A stretch of 64,000 nucleotides of DNA from Muribaculaceae bacterium (GCA_029058745.1 JAIDXM010000035.1:18956-82955); one strand, 5' to 3'. Shown: positions 9,924 through 20,024, numbered from the stretch's first letter. Notes: generated from the letters alone by a model not told the origin. Translations and numbers: made by a program.

Positions 9924-10970
9924 ATGGCTACAAATGAAAGCGACATTAAGCAACCGGCTCCGGAGGTGCATGCGGTTGCGGATCCGGCGGAGGTGACCAA
10001 GAAAGACCGGATGTTGATTCTAACAATCATTATTATTCTTGTTATACTCGCGGCCCTCGCGATTTTCGGTTTCCTGTGCATAAAGCCGGGGCCGGACACG
10101 GTGCAGGGGCAGGCAGACGCTACCGAACTCAGGATTTCCGGCAAGTTGCCGGGGCGTGTGGCCCAGATTTTTGTAGAGGAGGGTCAGCATGTCAAGGCAG
10201 GGGATACGCTTGTCAGGATTCATTCCACACTTGTTGACGCGCGTCTTGACCAGGCCGAAGCCATGGAGAATGTCGCGAGTGCCACAAACCGTAAGGTTGA
10301 CGCGGGCACCCGCAGCCAGATTATCTCCGGGGCTCATGACATATTGTTGCAGGCACAGGCCGCGTCGGGTATCGCCAAGAAGACATATCAGCGAATGCAG
10401 AACCTTTTTGAGAAGGGAGTGGTGAGCGAGCAGAAACGAGACGAGGCTAAGGCGGCCTATGACGCTGCGGTGGCAGGAGAGTCGGCGGCCAGGAGCCAGT
10501 ATGAGTTGGCCAAGGCCGGAGCGCAGAAAGAGGACAAGCAGGCTGCGGAGGCTATGGTGAATGTGGCAAAGGGGAGTGTGAAAGAGGTGAACGCTCTCCT
10601 GGAAGACCAGTATCTGACGGCTCCCTGCGACGGAGAGATTACCGTGATATATCCACATGTGTCGGAACTCGTGGCTACAGGCGCTCCGATAATGTCATTG
10701 CAGAAGGATGACCATTGGGTGGTTTTCAATGTAAGGGAGACACTCCTGAAGGATATAAAGACCGGCAGCGTGATTAAGGTCAGGATTCCGGCTCTTGACA
10801 AAGAAGAGGATGTGAAGGTTTTCTATATCAAAGATCTCGGCACATATGCCAACTGGCAGGCCACTAAATCTACCGGCGACTATGATGCCCGCACGTTCCA
10901 GATTAAGGCCCGTCCTGAGAAGCCTATAGAGAATCTGCGTCCCGGAATGTCGGTTATTCTCGTGCAGTGA
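9924..10970 (+). CDS. HlyD/EmrA family membrane fusion protein
   Basis: N-terminal TM, biotinyl-lipoyl-like GKLPGRVAQIFVEEGQHVKAGDTLVRI, coiled coil. Confidence 0.92.
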   Translation: MATNESDIKQPAPEVHAVADPAEVTKKDRMLILTIIIILVILAALAIFGFLCIKPGPDTVQGQADATELRISGKLPGRVAQIFVEEGQHVKAGDTLVRIHSTLVDARLDQAEAMENVASATNRKVDAGTRSQIISGAHDILLQAQAASGIAKKTYQRMQNLFEKGVVSEQKRDEAKAAYDAAVAGESAARSQYELAKAGAQKEDKQAAEAMVNVAKGSVKEVNALLEDQYLTAPCDGEITVIYPHVSELVATGAPIMSLQKDDHWVVFNVRETLLKDIKTGSVIKVRIPALDKEEDVKVFYIKDLGTYANWQATKSTGDYDARTFQIKARPEKPIENLRPGMSVILVQ

Positions 10971-12175
10971 AGGAATGTAAGGAAAAACCGTATAAACAGA
11001 TTATACCAATGAAGCCGACAGGATTCAAAGCCATATTTGTCAGGAGTGTGCTCCAGCTTGTGAGGCGTCCCATTTATTGGGTGGGATTCTTCGTGTTGCC
11101 GCTGTTCACATTCTTGCTTCTCTCCAATCTGATGGAGAATGAGCTGCCTTATCATGTGCCTGCGGCGATAGTCGATAAGGACGGCTCGTCGTTGTCGAGG
11201 TCTGTGACGCAGAATCTCGCCGGGATGCAGCTCGTGGATCTCAAGGAGAGCTGCAACAGTTTCACGGAAGCCCGTCATCTAATGCAGGAAGGGAAGGTTT
11301 TCGGATATTTCCTGATTCCGGAGAATTTCCAGCAAGACCTCCTTTCCGGACGCAAGCCGGTTATCACGTTCTATACCAACATGACCTATTATGTGCCGGC
11401 GTCGCTGCTGCTCAAGACGTTCAAGACCACCGCCATGTACACCAAGGCAGGAGTGGCCATGAATGTACTTGAATCGGTGGGCGCGTCGCCGGGTCAGGTG
11501 ACGTCGTTGCTTCTTCCGGTCAATATCCAGTCGAGGGCGATCCACAATCCCGGCCTGAGTTATGCAGTGTATCTTTGCAACTCGTTCATACCATGCGTGC
11601 TGCAATTGATGATATTGCTTATGACATGTTTCAGTCTCGGACAGGAGATAAAATACGGCACCTCCGGACGGCTTCTCGCCATGGCCGACGGCTCTATCGT
11701 GAAGGCGCTTGCCGCCAAGCTCCTGCCTCAGACAATAGTATGGATTGTTATGGCATTGTTCATGGAGTCGTGGCTTTACGGCATCAACGGCTATCCTATG
11801 CATGGCTCCTGGTTCTGGATGACGCTTTCGGAGGTGATGTATGTCTTCGCATGCCAGGGGATGGCGCTGTTCATATTCGGGGCTCTTCCCAATCTGAGAC
11901 TTTCGCTATCGGTGTCGGCCCTGTTGGGGATATTGTCGTTCTCGATAGCCGCATTCTCGTTCCCTGTGGAGAGTATGTATCCTGCGATGGGCGTGTTCAG
12001 CTGGATTGTGCCCATACGCTATAACTTCCTCATATATATCGACCAGGCCCTTAACGGCATACATATCTATTATTCAAGGGTATGGTTTGTGGCGTATATC
12101 GTGTTTATGCTGCTTCCTCTCACCCTCCTATGGAGATTGAGGAAATATATGTCAAAGCCGGTATATTGCCAATGA
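10967..12175 (+). CDS. ABC-2 type transporter permease
   Basis: N-terminal TM plus five C-terminal TMs with ABC2_membrane_3 pattern; overlaps upstream gene by 4 nt. Confidence 0.88.
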   Translation: MKECKEKPYKQIIPMKPTGFKAIFVRSVLQLVRRPIYWVGFFVLPLFTFLLLSNLMENELPYHVPAAIVDKDGSSLSRSVTQNLAGMQLVDLKESCNSFTEARHLMQEGKVFGYFLIPENFQQDLLSGRKPVITFYTNMTYYVPASLLLKTFKTTAMYTKAGVAMNVLESVGASPGQVTSLLLPVNIQSRAIHNPGLSYAVYLCNSFIPCVLQLMILLMTCFSLGQEIKYGTSGRLLAMADGSIVKALAAKLLPQTIVWIVMALFMESWLYGINGYPMHGSWFWMTLSEVMYVFACQGMALFIFGALPNLRLSLSVSALLGILSFSIAAFSFPVESMYPAMGVFSWIVPIRYNFLIYIDQALNGIHIYYSRVWFVAYIVFMLLPLTLLWRLRKYMSKPVYCQ

Positions 12176-12208
12176 GGATGACGAAATGATTTAGAAAGGA
12201 GACACACT

Positions 12209-13432
12209 ATGTGGAAAAGTATAAAGAAATATGTAGGCCAGCTTTTCGATGTCTATTGCCGTGAGTTCAAGATAGTGCTTCACGATGAAGGCATCATGTT
12301 GTTTTTCCTATTCCTCCCGCTCGCTTATCCGATAATATATTCTTTGATATATAACCCTGAGGTTGTGAGAGACGTGAGGATGGTGGTGGTGGACCATGAC
12401 AGGAGCGCGAAGAGCCGTGAGCTTGTAAGGAGCATCGATGCCACGGAAGAGGCGTGGGTGACAGGATATGCCGCCGATATCCTTGAGGCGCGACGAGCCG
12501 TGGATTCACATGAGGCATATGGCATACTTGAGATTCCGGAAGGTTTCGGAAGGAAACTTGGCAATGGCGAACAGGCCAATGCCGTGATGTATTGCGAGGC
12601 GAGTCTCCTGTTGCGCTATCGAGGTTTCCTGATGGCCACCACCAATGTCATGTCGGCCATGGGAGGGGAATTGATGTCTGAGAGAATCAATGAGGTGGCC
12701 CCGCTTGCAGGGACTGTGGTTGACGGCGACCTCATGCCTATAGAGAGCGTGGCGATGGGCAACATAGAGAGCGGCTTTGATTCGTTTATCATGCCCGGAG
12801 TCCTTATCCTGATTCTCCACCAATGCATCATCCTTGCCATGGGGATGTCGGGTGGTGCCAAGCGGGAGTATCCCGAAAAGGCAGGCCTGATGTCAGGGAA
12901 GGTTAGAAACGGTGTTGTCGCCACCATGCTTGGCGAGATGCTGTGCTATATCACAATCCTATTTATCCCTATGGTGTTTTTAGTGCATTATGTGCCGCTG
13001 ATATTCTCGTTCCCGATGGAGAACCATATCATAGACATCCTTGCGTTTCTGCTTCCGATGGTTTTGGCATGTTTCGGACTCGGATTCTGTTTCCAGGGAC
13101 TTGTAAGGGAGAGAGAGACGGTGTTCGTGATATGGGTGGTGACATCGGTCATGTTCCTGTTCCTTTCCGGCCTCACGTGGCCACGCTATGCCATGTCGGC
13201 ATTCTGGTATTGGCTTGGCAGTCTTGTCCCCGCCACATGGGGAGTGGAAGGTTTTATCCGCATGAACACCAATGGAGCCACAATATCGCAAGTGAGCGGC
13301 GACTACACGGCGCTGTGGATTCTTGCCGGTGTTTATATGGTGGGTGGCTATTGTGTGCAGCGTTGGGTGGTGCGTCCCTCCCTTGTAAAAGGCTACGATG
13401 CCTACGCCTCCGTCCGCGCCCGCTCTTTCTGA
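12209..13432 (+). CDS. ABC-2 type transporter permease
   Basis: Same architecture as preceding gene; tandem paralogue. Confidence 0.88.
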   Translation: MWKSIKKYVGQLFDVYCREFKIVLHDEGIMLFFLFLPLAYPIIYSLIYNPEVVRDVRMVVVDHDRSAKSRELVRSIDATEEAWVTGYAADILEARRAVDSHEAYGILEIPEGFGRKLGNGEQANAVMYCEASLLLRYRGFLMATTNVMSAMGGELMSERINEVAPLAGTVVDGDLMPIESVAMGNIESGFDSFIMPGVLILILHQCIILAMGMSGGAKREYPEKAGLMSGKVRNGVVATMLGEMLCYITILFIPMVFLVHYVPLIFSFPMENHIIDILAFLLPMVLACFGLGFCFQGLVRERETVFVIWVVTSVMFLFLSGLTWPRYAMSAFWYWLGSLVPATWGVEGFIRMNTNGATISQVSGDYTALWILAGVYMVGGYCVQRWVVRPSLVKGYDAYASVRARSF

Positions 13433-13440
13433 TATATCGG

Positions 13441-13502
13441 CGAACCAAGCACATGGGAGGGGGCATCAGAATTCTGATGCCCCCTCCCATGTGCTTGGTT
13501 CG
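13441..13502. repeat. 62-bp perfect spacer-free palindrome, possible bidirectional terminator
   Basis: cgaaccaagcacatgggagggggcatcagaa|ttctgatgccccctcccatgtgcttggttcg equals its own reverse complement; lies in the 84-bp gap between convergent genes. Confidence 0.97.
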
Positions 13503-13516
13503 TGCTTCGGAATTGA

Positions 13517-14098
13517 TTAGTGGCAGGAGCCGCAGGAGCCTCCACCGCATCCGGTGGCGCAGTCTCCCTCAGACCCGCAGTCGCATCCACCACCGCAACC
13601 GCCGCCACAACCTTTTGATGGCTGAAGTTCTTCGGGAGTTGCGTCGCGCACCTCTTCCACTTTCCCTTCATATCGCACGGTGAGACCGGCGAAGGGATGG
13701 TTGAAATCCATTTTGATTTTGTCACCAACCTCAGTCACCACGCCCTGCACGCGATAGCCTTCAGCTGTCATCATGGGTAGTATGGCGCCTTCCTTCACCT
13801 CTTCGGCAAGTTCGCCGTCGCGCATGAAAATCTCACGGTCGAGAGTGAGGAGGTATTCATCGTTGCGGTCGCCGAAAGCGGCAGCCGGAGGCAGAGTCAC
13901 CTCAAATTTGTCGCCTTTGGCAAGGTCTTTCATAGCTGCGGCCAGTCCCGGCACGATTTCATGGCTTACGCCATATACCATCACGTCGGGAGCGTTGGCC
14001 GGAGCCTCGAAAAGGAGCGAGCCGTCGGCGTCGTTATATAGTTTGTAGGAGTATGCCACGAACTTGCCGGGGCCTACGGTTTCTTTTGCTGTTTCCAT
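13517..14098 (-). CDS. FKBP-type peptidyl-prolyl isomerase, SlyD-like with Cys/Gly-rich tail
   Basis: FKBP/SlyD pattern (ETVGPGKFVAYSYKLYNDADGSLLFEA...DVMVYGVSHEIVPGLAAAMKDLAKGDKFEVTLPPAAAFG), tail GCGGGCGGGCDCGSEGDCATGCGGGSCGSCH. Confidence 0.9.
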   Translation of the reverse strand: METAKETVGPGKFVAYSYKLYNDADGSLLFEAPANAPDVMVYGVSHEIVPGLAAAMKDLAKGDKFEVTLPPAAAFGDRNDEYLLTLDREIFMRDGELAEEVKEGAILPMMTAEGYRVQGVVTEVGDKIKMDFNHPFAGLTVRYEGKVEEVRDATPEELQPSKGCGGGCGGGCDCGSEGDCATGCGGGSCGSCH

Positions 14099-14139
14099 AT
14101 ATATTTGTTAAAAGATTGTTGTTCTTGAAAAATAAGAGA

Positions 14140-14940
14140 CTATTCGGCGGGTATTTCGTCGAGAGTCTCGGGATGTTTCCTGATATATTCCGACTGAGGA
14201 ACCTCCACGTTGAAGTAGAATCCCTTCGCCACTTTGTCGCGCAGCCGTTTCTGAGTTTCCGGTTCGGGCGCCACGGTGAGGTAATCTACACCAGGGTCGA
14301 GGAATTGCGCGTCGGTGGCCTCATATCCGAGGAGCTGTACCATGTCGTATTCATGCATTGGATATATAACATACCACGCATTTTCCGCATCTTCTCCGGT
14401 TCCGGTGCTTTTGATGGCTCCGAGAAGGTGTTCGAGACGGTATTCCCATATTTTTGCGCTCATATCCTTCCTTTTCTCCTTGAGCACATGCACGAGAAAC
14501 GACATCTGGCGGAGGTCGAACGGATTGTCGCGCAAAGAGAGTTCGGCATATTTCCTGATAGTGTCGATTTCCTCCTTGGTGTGGGAAGCCTTCAGCCTCA
14601 ATTCGTCGGTAACGCCGGAATATGGAGACACCCGGTAGGGGTCATAATCCTCCTGGAACATGTAGCCGAGATAGAAATTGCGGTATTCCTCATTAGTCAT
14701 CGTGGTGTCGTTGCGGGTGTATTTCGCCATCAGTTTCGGGAAATAGAATCTGCTTGAAGGATCGAGAGTCTCTTTCCTGATTTTCTCAAGGTCAGGTTTC
14801 TCAACAGTAATTTTCCTCTTGCTCGCGGCGTCTGCGGAAGGGGCCGCAGTCTGCGCGTCCATCGGCAGCGCGATGATAGTCATGGCAGCCATCGCTATGG
14901 ATGCCATTCCGCTTAATATTTTAGATAACATTCCTGTCAT
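14140..14940 (-). CDS. DUF4919 domain-containing secreted protein
   Basis: KLMAKYTRNDTTMTNEEYRNFYLGYMFQEDYDPYR pattern; N-terminal hydrophobic signal. Confidence 0.75.
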   Translation of the reverse strand: MTGMLSKILSGMASIAMAAMTIIALPMDAQTAAPSADAASKRKITVEKPDLEKIRKETLDPSSRFYFPKLMAKYTRNDTTMTNEEYRNFYLGYMFQEDYDPYRVSPYSGVTDELRLKASHTKEEIDTIRKYAELSLRDNPFDLRQMSFLVHVLKEKRKDMSAKIWEYRLEHLLGAIKSTGTGEDAENAWYVIYPMHEYDMVQLLGYEATDAQFLDPGVDYLTVAPEPETQKRLRDKVAKGFYFNVEVPQSEYIRKHPETLDEIPAE

Positions 14941-14956
14941 AGGTAGAATGGTTGTT

Positions 14957-15493
14957 TCAAATGTTGTTTATGGCAATCAGCAATACGAGCACGACTCCAA
15001 GCTGCATCACTGTTATGGCCGTAGGGAACCCTTTGGCGAGGAGATACTTGAAGAAGTTTCCGGAACCTATCCCCACCGGACGGCCTTGAGGAGTGTTGGT
15101 GTATATCAGGAATCCGAAGAAAGTCCCGGCGGCTGTCGCCACCACCATTATCGCGTATAGCATCGACACATGAGAGGCGAAAGAGAAGCCGAGTAGCCCT
15201 ATGGCCATTCCGGCGATAGCTCCGGTCATGATGTATCCCATTCCTCTTGATGCCCTTCTGAGCGGCACGGGCTGGAGCATTGTCGCTGTGGCCACGACTA
15301 TTGTCATGCATAGCCAGCATATCAGTATCGTGGTGTTGACCGGCAGGAGAGGGTATCCGCTGCTGTCGGAAGCGAACCCGATAACGGCGAGTCCTACGAA
15401 AGCCGCCACCGGAGCAAGTGATAGATGCCTGGGAAGCAGCGCGAGGGCTGCCGCGAAAGACAGGCATGAAAATGTTATGGCCAATACTGTCAT
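14957..15493 (-). CDS. Hypothetical polytopic membrane protein
   Basis: Multiple hydrophobic helices; better coding character than the overlapping frame 14937-15467. Confidence 0.75.
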   Translation of the reverse strand: MTVLAITFSCLSFAAALALLPRHLSLAPVAAFVGLAVIGFASDSSGYPLLPVNTTILICWLCMTIVVATATMLQPVPLRRASRGMGYIMTGAIAGMAIGLLGFSFASHVSMLYAIMVVATAAGTFFGFLIYTNTPQGRPVGIGSGNFFKYLLAKGFPTAITVMQLGVVLVLLIAINNI

Positions 15494-15615
15494 ACTGATA
15501 TATATTTTAGCGCGTCACACTTCATTTTAATCCGGGACAGGAGGTGGTGTCCGGTCTCCATATATAAAAACGCTTGAAGATGGAAAAATATTGGCTGAGG
15601 CATCCCCTCCGGAGG

Positions 15616-17715
15616 TCACTGTCCTTCAGACTCCGCCTCGGCAGAGGCGGTGGAGCGGTTGATTTCAGGATACTGCACTCTCGAGTGATAGATTGTCGAG
15701 AGCCGTTTCTTGAAGGTGTCTTTCACTGTTTCCACATCCCGGAAAGAGATTGGGGCCTCTTTGAGGAGCCCGTCGGAAATCTGGGAGTCGATGATTCTGT
15801 CAACGAGGGTGTTTATAGCGTCAGGCGTGAAGTCGTTCAGGCTTCTTGAGGCCGCTTCCACAGCGTCAGCCATCATTAGTATCGCGGTCTCTTTGGATTG
15901 TGGGTTTGGCCCCGGATACTGGAATTTCGACTTGTCGATGACTTCATCCGGGTTCTCGTTGACTGCAGTGTTGTAGAAATACTTTGTGATTCCCTTTCCG
16001 TGGTGCTGGGAGATGAAAGCCTTTATTACCTTAGGCAACTTCTCTTTTGAGGCCATGGCGAGACCGTCGGTGACATGGGCGATAATCTTCTGGGCGCTTG
16101 TCTCCGGATTGAGTCCGGCATGTGGGTTTACCCCGTGTTGGTTTTCAGTGAAGAATACCGGGCTTTTCATTTTTCCGATGTCGTGGTACAAAGCCCCGGT
16201 CCTGACGAGGGTAGTGTTCGCTCCGATTGCTCTGGCTGCTTCCGTGGCCAGCGTTGACACCTGCATGGAGTGCTGGAACGTGCCTGGCGCGTTTTCCGCG
16301 AGGCGACGGAGAAGCGGGCTGTTTATGTCGCTGAGTTCCACGAGAGTCACAGTGGATGTGAACCCGAAAATCTTCTCGATTACAAGGATAAGGATATACG
16401 CGAATGAGAGTATCACGGAGTTTATGGCGAATATGCCGATTATGCGCGGCACGAAATTCGACAGATTCCCTTCGGAAAGGAGACATGTCGCGAAATAAGT
16501 CACCGTGTATGCCAGGAACGACAGCATTGCCGTGCGCAGAAGCTGGGAGCGGCGGCTCAGTTGCCGTATGCTGAATGTGGCTGTGAGTCCAACACTGAGT
16601 TCCATGAACAGGAACTGGAACTGATAGGTGGCCACCAGCGTGGATATCAGCACTGTCGTGAGAAGCGCGAATATGGCGGTTCTTGAATCAAAGAACACCA
16701 GGATAATTACAGGGACTGCGGCGAAAGGGACAAGGTATATTCCGTTTGACACGTATTCGAACATCACTATTGAGAATACTACAAAGAGGGTGATGAACGA
16801 CATCAGAAACACCATCTGGCGTATGTCGGAGAAGAATCTTGACCTGTAGAGACTCATGAAACAGTACAGGAGGATGTATATCAGGATTATATACAGACCT
16901 TGTCCGATGATGAAATACGTGTGGTCGCGAGTCTCGGCCTGCCTGGAATTCATCATGTCGAGGTAGGTGTTGAGGTTGGTGAAAATCTGAGGATTAATAA
17001 TCTCGCCACGGTCAACAATCCTTTGTCCCTTCTTTATTACACCCATCGCTCCGGTCACGTTCAGATATTCCTGGCTCCTGTATTTATAGTCGGTGGCGGA
17101 ATCAGTGACTATGTTAGGTGTGATGCATAGGTTGAGCGCCTTCCTGATTTCGGGGGCCATTTTCCCTTCTCCACCGTGGAACTCATGGGAAAAGATTGAG
17201 TCTATCCTGCCGAAAGCCCTTGCTGGGGAAAGCATTGACGCGGCATTTATTGCCACAACCGATTTGGATTCACCGGAGTTCCCTTCCACGAGCCGGAGTT
17301 GGCGGTTGCCGTTGGTGACGACATTTGCATACATCTTTGATTCAAGCACTCCGTTCTCATATGTCTGCTTGAGCAATTTCAGGAGGAGAGTCCTCTCTTC
17401 ATGCGATGAATGGTTCTGAATGATGTTGGCGAATCTCTCCATATTCGTTTTCTCAGCCTCCAGGTCTCTTTTCACGAAAGGCACAAAGACACGGTCGATG
17501 CTGTCTCGCATCTTTCTCACGGATGCTGAGTCGCGCAATATCGGGGTGTCGAAGTCTGCCGTGAGCAGGGGATATTTCCAAGGCTGGTTTTCTTCGAAAG
17601 AGAAACTCTGATGGTCGGCTCTCGGAAGAAACAGAAGAATCACCGCCACCGAGGTGATGGCGAGACCGAATCTTATGAGGTTGAGTTGGGAGAAAATTTT
17701 ATTCCACATAATCAT
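15616..17715 (-). CDS. 7TM-HD (PgpH/YqfF-like) HDIG domain phosphohydrolase
   Basis: N-terminal extracellular domain, about 7 TMs, HD motif TGALYHDIGKMKSP. Confidence 0.9.
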   Translation of the reverse strand: MIMWNKIFSQLNLIRFGLAITSVAVILLFLPRADHQSFSFEENQPWKYPLLTADFDTPILRDSASVRKMRDSIDRVFVPFVKRDLEAEKTNMERFANIIQNHSSHEERTLLLKLLKQTYENGVLESKMYANVVTNGNRQLRLVEGNSGESKSVVAINAASMLSPARAFGRIDSIFSHEFHGGEGKMAPEIRKALNLCITPNIVTDSATDYKYRSQEYLNVTGAMGVIKKGQRIVDRGEIINPQIFTNLNTYLDMMNSRQAETRDHTYFIIGQGLYIILIYILLYCFMSLYRSRFFSDIRQMVFLMSFITLFVVFSIVMFEYVSNGIYLVPFAAVPVIILVFFDSRTAIFALLTTVLISTLVATYQFQFLFMELSVGLTATFSIRQLSRRSQLLRTAMLSFLAYTVTYFATCLLSEGNLSNFVPRIIGIFAINSVILSFAYILILVIEKIFGFTSTVTLVELSDINSPLLRRLAENAPGTFQHSMQVSTLATEAARAIGANTTLVRTGALYHDIGKMKSPVFFTENQHGVNPHAGLNPETSAQKIIAHVTDGLAMASKEKLPKVIKAFISQHHGKGITKYFYNTAVNENPDEVIDKSKFQYPGPNPQSKETAILMMADAVEAASRSLNDFTPDAINTLVDRIIDSQISDGLLKEAPISFRDVETVKDTFKKRLSTIYHSRVQYPEINRSTASAEAESEGQ

Positions 17716-17746
17716 TTTCTTATGGTGCTGTCAGTGCATGCTCCCG

Positions 17747-19969
17747 TCAGGAGGAACGCCGCGCGAATTTTATATCTTTAATTTTTTTCAATGCATCGCA
17801 GATTACCTCCACAGTGTCGGCATTGTCCACCTGCACAGTAAGGTCGCAATGAAACACTTCCTGTTTCGCCGCTATGCTTAGTCCGCGAATGTTGATTTGC
17901 AGTTTTTTAGAGACAGTCGATGAAATTTCTTCCAGAATGCCGTGTCTGTCGATTCCGTCGATGCTTATGGTGGCGATGAAATTTTCGGCTGTTCCGCCCC
18001 ATTTTGTTGCCACGAGCCTTGAGCCGAACGCGCTCTTGAGCCTCATGGCGTTCGGACAGCTTACTTTATGAAGAATCACATTCTCGTCGTCATCGACAAA
18101 CCCGAGCACATCGTCACCGGGAATGGGGGAGCAGCAAGTGTCGAAGCGATAGTTAGGGGAGGCCTCGTCAGGATGGAGCACATATATCTCCTTCCTGTTG
18201 ATTTTCTCTTTTTTCACTTCGCCGGGTTTTTTCTTTGACGAGAATGGATTTCTGAGAATCTTCTTCATGAGCGACCGCCTTGTATTGTTGGCCTCCTTAA
18301 GTTCCTTCGCGGAAAGGTTGATTTCGTCGTTGGCCAGCATTATGAAGAGGTCTTCCCTCGATTTGAGATGATAGTTGGCGAGAATCCTCGTTATTGTCTC
18401 GTTAGACGGTGATATCGCTTCCTTGTCAAGGAACTCGTTGAAAAGTTTCTCTCCCCTTAAAAGTAGGAGCTTGCGGTCTTTTCTCAGGATTGCACGCAGT
18501 CTGTTCTGTGCTTTTGCAGTGTGGCAATATTGCATCCATTCCGCCTGTGGGGTCTGTGTCTCTGACGTTATGATTTCCACTTGGTCGCCGCTTCCGAGCT
18601 CATGGGATAGTGGCACGAGCTTATGGGCGATTTTCCCGGCCATGCAGTGTATTCCAAGCTGGGAGTGAATCGCGAAAGCGAGGTCGAGCACTGTTGCTCC
18701 GGCCGGAAGAGTTATGAGATCGCCTTTAGGGGTGAACACATATATCTCTGAGGCGAACAGGTTTAGCTTAATTGTGTCGAGGAAGTCTATGGCGTTAGGT
18801 TCCGGATTTGCGAGAATATCCTTGATGGTGTTCATCCAGGAGTCGAGCTCCGTCTCGTCTTCCTGCACCCCCGTCTTGTATTTCCAATGGGCGGCGTAGC
18901 CGAGTTCGGCGATGTCGTCCATTTTCCTTGACCTGATTTGCACCTCAATCCATTTCCCTTCGGGCCCCATGGCGGTCAGGTGTAAGGCCCTGTATCCGTT
19001 TGCCTTGGGAGTGCTTGTCCAGTCGCGCAGGCGGTCGGGATGGATTTTATGTCCGTCTGTGAAGAAGGTGTAGATTTGCCAGCATCTGATTTTCTCAAGA
19101 GCGTCATCGTCGTTCTCAAAAATCACTCTCACGGCATATATGTCGTAGATTTCCTCAAAAGGCACTTTCTTGGTTTCCATCTTGTTGAAAATGGAGTATG
19201 CGCTTTTCACTCGGGCCTTTATTTCATATTTGAATCCTGCGGCGTCAAGCTTCTCTATGACGGGCTTTACGAATTCGCGTACAATGCGCTCACGCTGTTC
19301 CTCGGTTTCGCTGAGCTTGCCCATAATCCAGTCGTAGGCTTGCGGGTGTTCATATTTGAAAGCGAGGTCTTCGAGTTCCATCTTGATTTTGAAAAGGCCG
19401 AGCCGGTGGGCGAGAGGGGCATACACATAAAGAGTCTCGCCGGCAATCTTATACTGTTTTTCCGGCCTCATGGAGCCGAGAGTACGCATATTGTGAAGCC
19501 TGTCGGCCATTTTTATGAGCACCACTCGGACATCGGACGACATTGACAGAAGCAGTTTACGGAAGTTTTCCGCTTGAATGGATGCCTTGTCGCCGAAAAT
19601 TCCGCCTGAGATTTTCGTGAGCCCCTCCACAATATCGGCGATTTTCTTTCCGAAAGACGCCTCTATGTCATCACGGGTGAATTCAGTGTCTTCCACCACG
19701 TCATGAAGGAGTGCGGCGCAAATCGATGTGGAACCGAGTCCAAGTTCTGAGATTACGATTTTCGCCACGGCAATCGGATGCAGGATATATGGCTCCCCGC
19801 TTCTGCGTCTCACCCCTTTGTGGGCCTCTTTGGCAAAACGGTAGGCACGTTCGATTATCTCCACTTTTTTCCGGTGGTTGCTTGAGAGATAGGCTTGGAG
19901 GAGGTCGCGGTAGGCGTCTTCCACCATCTTGTCTTCTTCCTGTATTGTATGAGAGAGATACTTGGTCAT
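17747..19969 (-). CDS. spoT: RelA/SpoT family bifunctional (p)ppGpp synthetase/hydrolase
   Basis: HD hydrolase motif CAALLHDVVEDTEFT, synthetase motif GYRALHLTAMGPEGKWIEVQIRSRKMDDIAELGYAAHWKYK, TGS and C-terminal ACT-like region. Confidence 0.95.
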   Translation of the reverse strand: MTKYLSHTIQEEDKMVEDAYRDLLQAYLSSNHRKKVEIIERAYRFAKEAHKGVRRRSGEPYILHPIAVAKIVISELGLGSTSICAALLHDVVEDTEFTRDDIEASFGKKIADIVEGLTKISGGIFGDKASIQAENFRKLLLSMSSDVRVVLIKMADRLHNMRTLGSMRPEKQYKIAGETLYVYAPLAHRLGLFKIKMELEDLAFKYEHPQAYDWIMGKLSETEEQRERIVREFVKPVIEKLDAAGFKYEIKARVKSAYSIFNKMETKKVPFEEIYDIYAVRVIFENDDDALEKIRCWQIYTFFTDGHKIHPDRLRDWTSTPKANGYRALHLTAMGPEGKWIEVQIRSRKMDDIAELGYAAHWKYKTGVQEDETELDSWMNTIKDILANPEPNAIDFLDTIKLNLFASEIYVFTPKGDLITLPAGATVLDLAFAIHSQLGIHCMAGKIAHKLVPLSHELGSGDQVEIITSETQTPQAEWMQYCHTAKAQNRLRAILRKDRKLLLLRGEKLFNEFLDKEAISPSNETITRILANYHLKSREDLFIMLANDEINLSAKELKEANNTRRSLMKKILRNPFSSKKKPGEVKKEKINRKEIYVLHPDEASPNYRFDTCCSPIPGDDVLGFVDDDENVILHKVSCPNAMRLKSAFGSRLVATKWGGTAENFIATISIDGIDRHGILEEISSTVSKKLQINIRGLSIAAKQEVFHCDLTVQVDNADTVEVICDALKKIKDIKFARRSS

Positions 19970-20024
19970 TGGCGAAAAAACTAATAAAAGTGATTAGGGG
20001 GTCTTTACTGACGCTCTAATGTTA

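Noticed and set aside
12943-13683. 246-aa plus-strand ORF running through the 62-bp palindrome
   Set aside because: Out-of-frame reading of the ABC-2 permease and antisense FKBP; Arg/His-rich translation typical of shadow frames.
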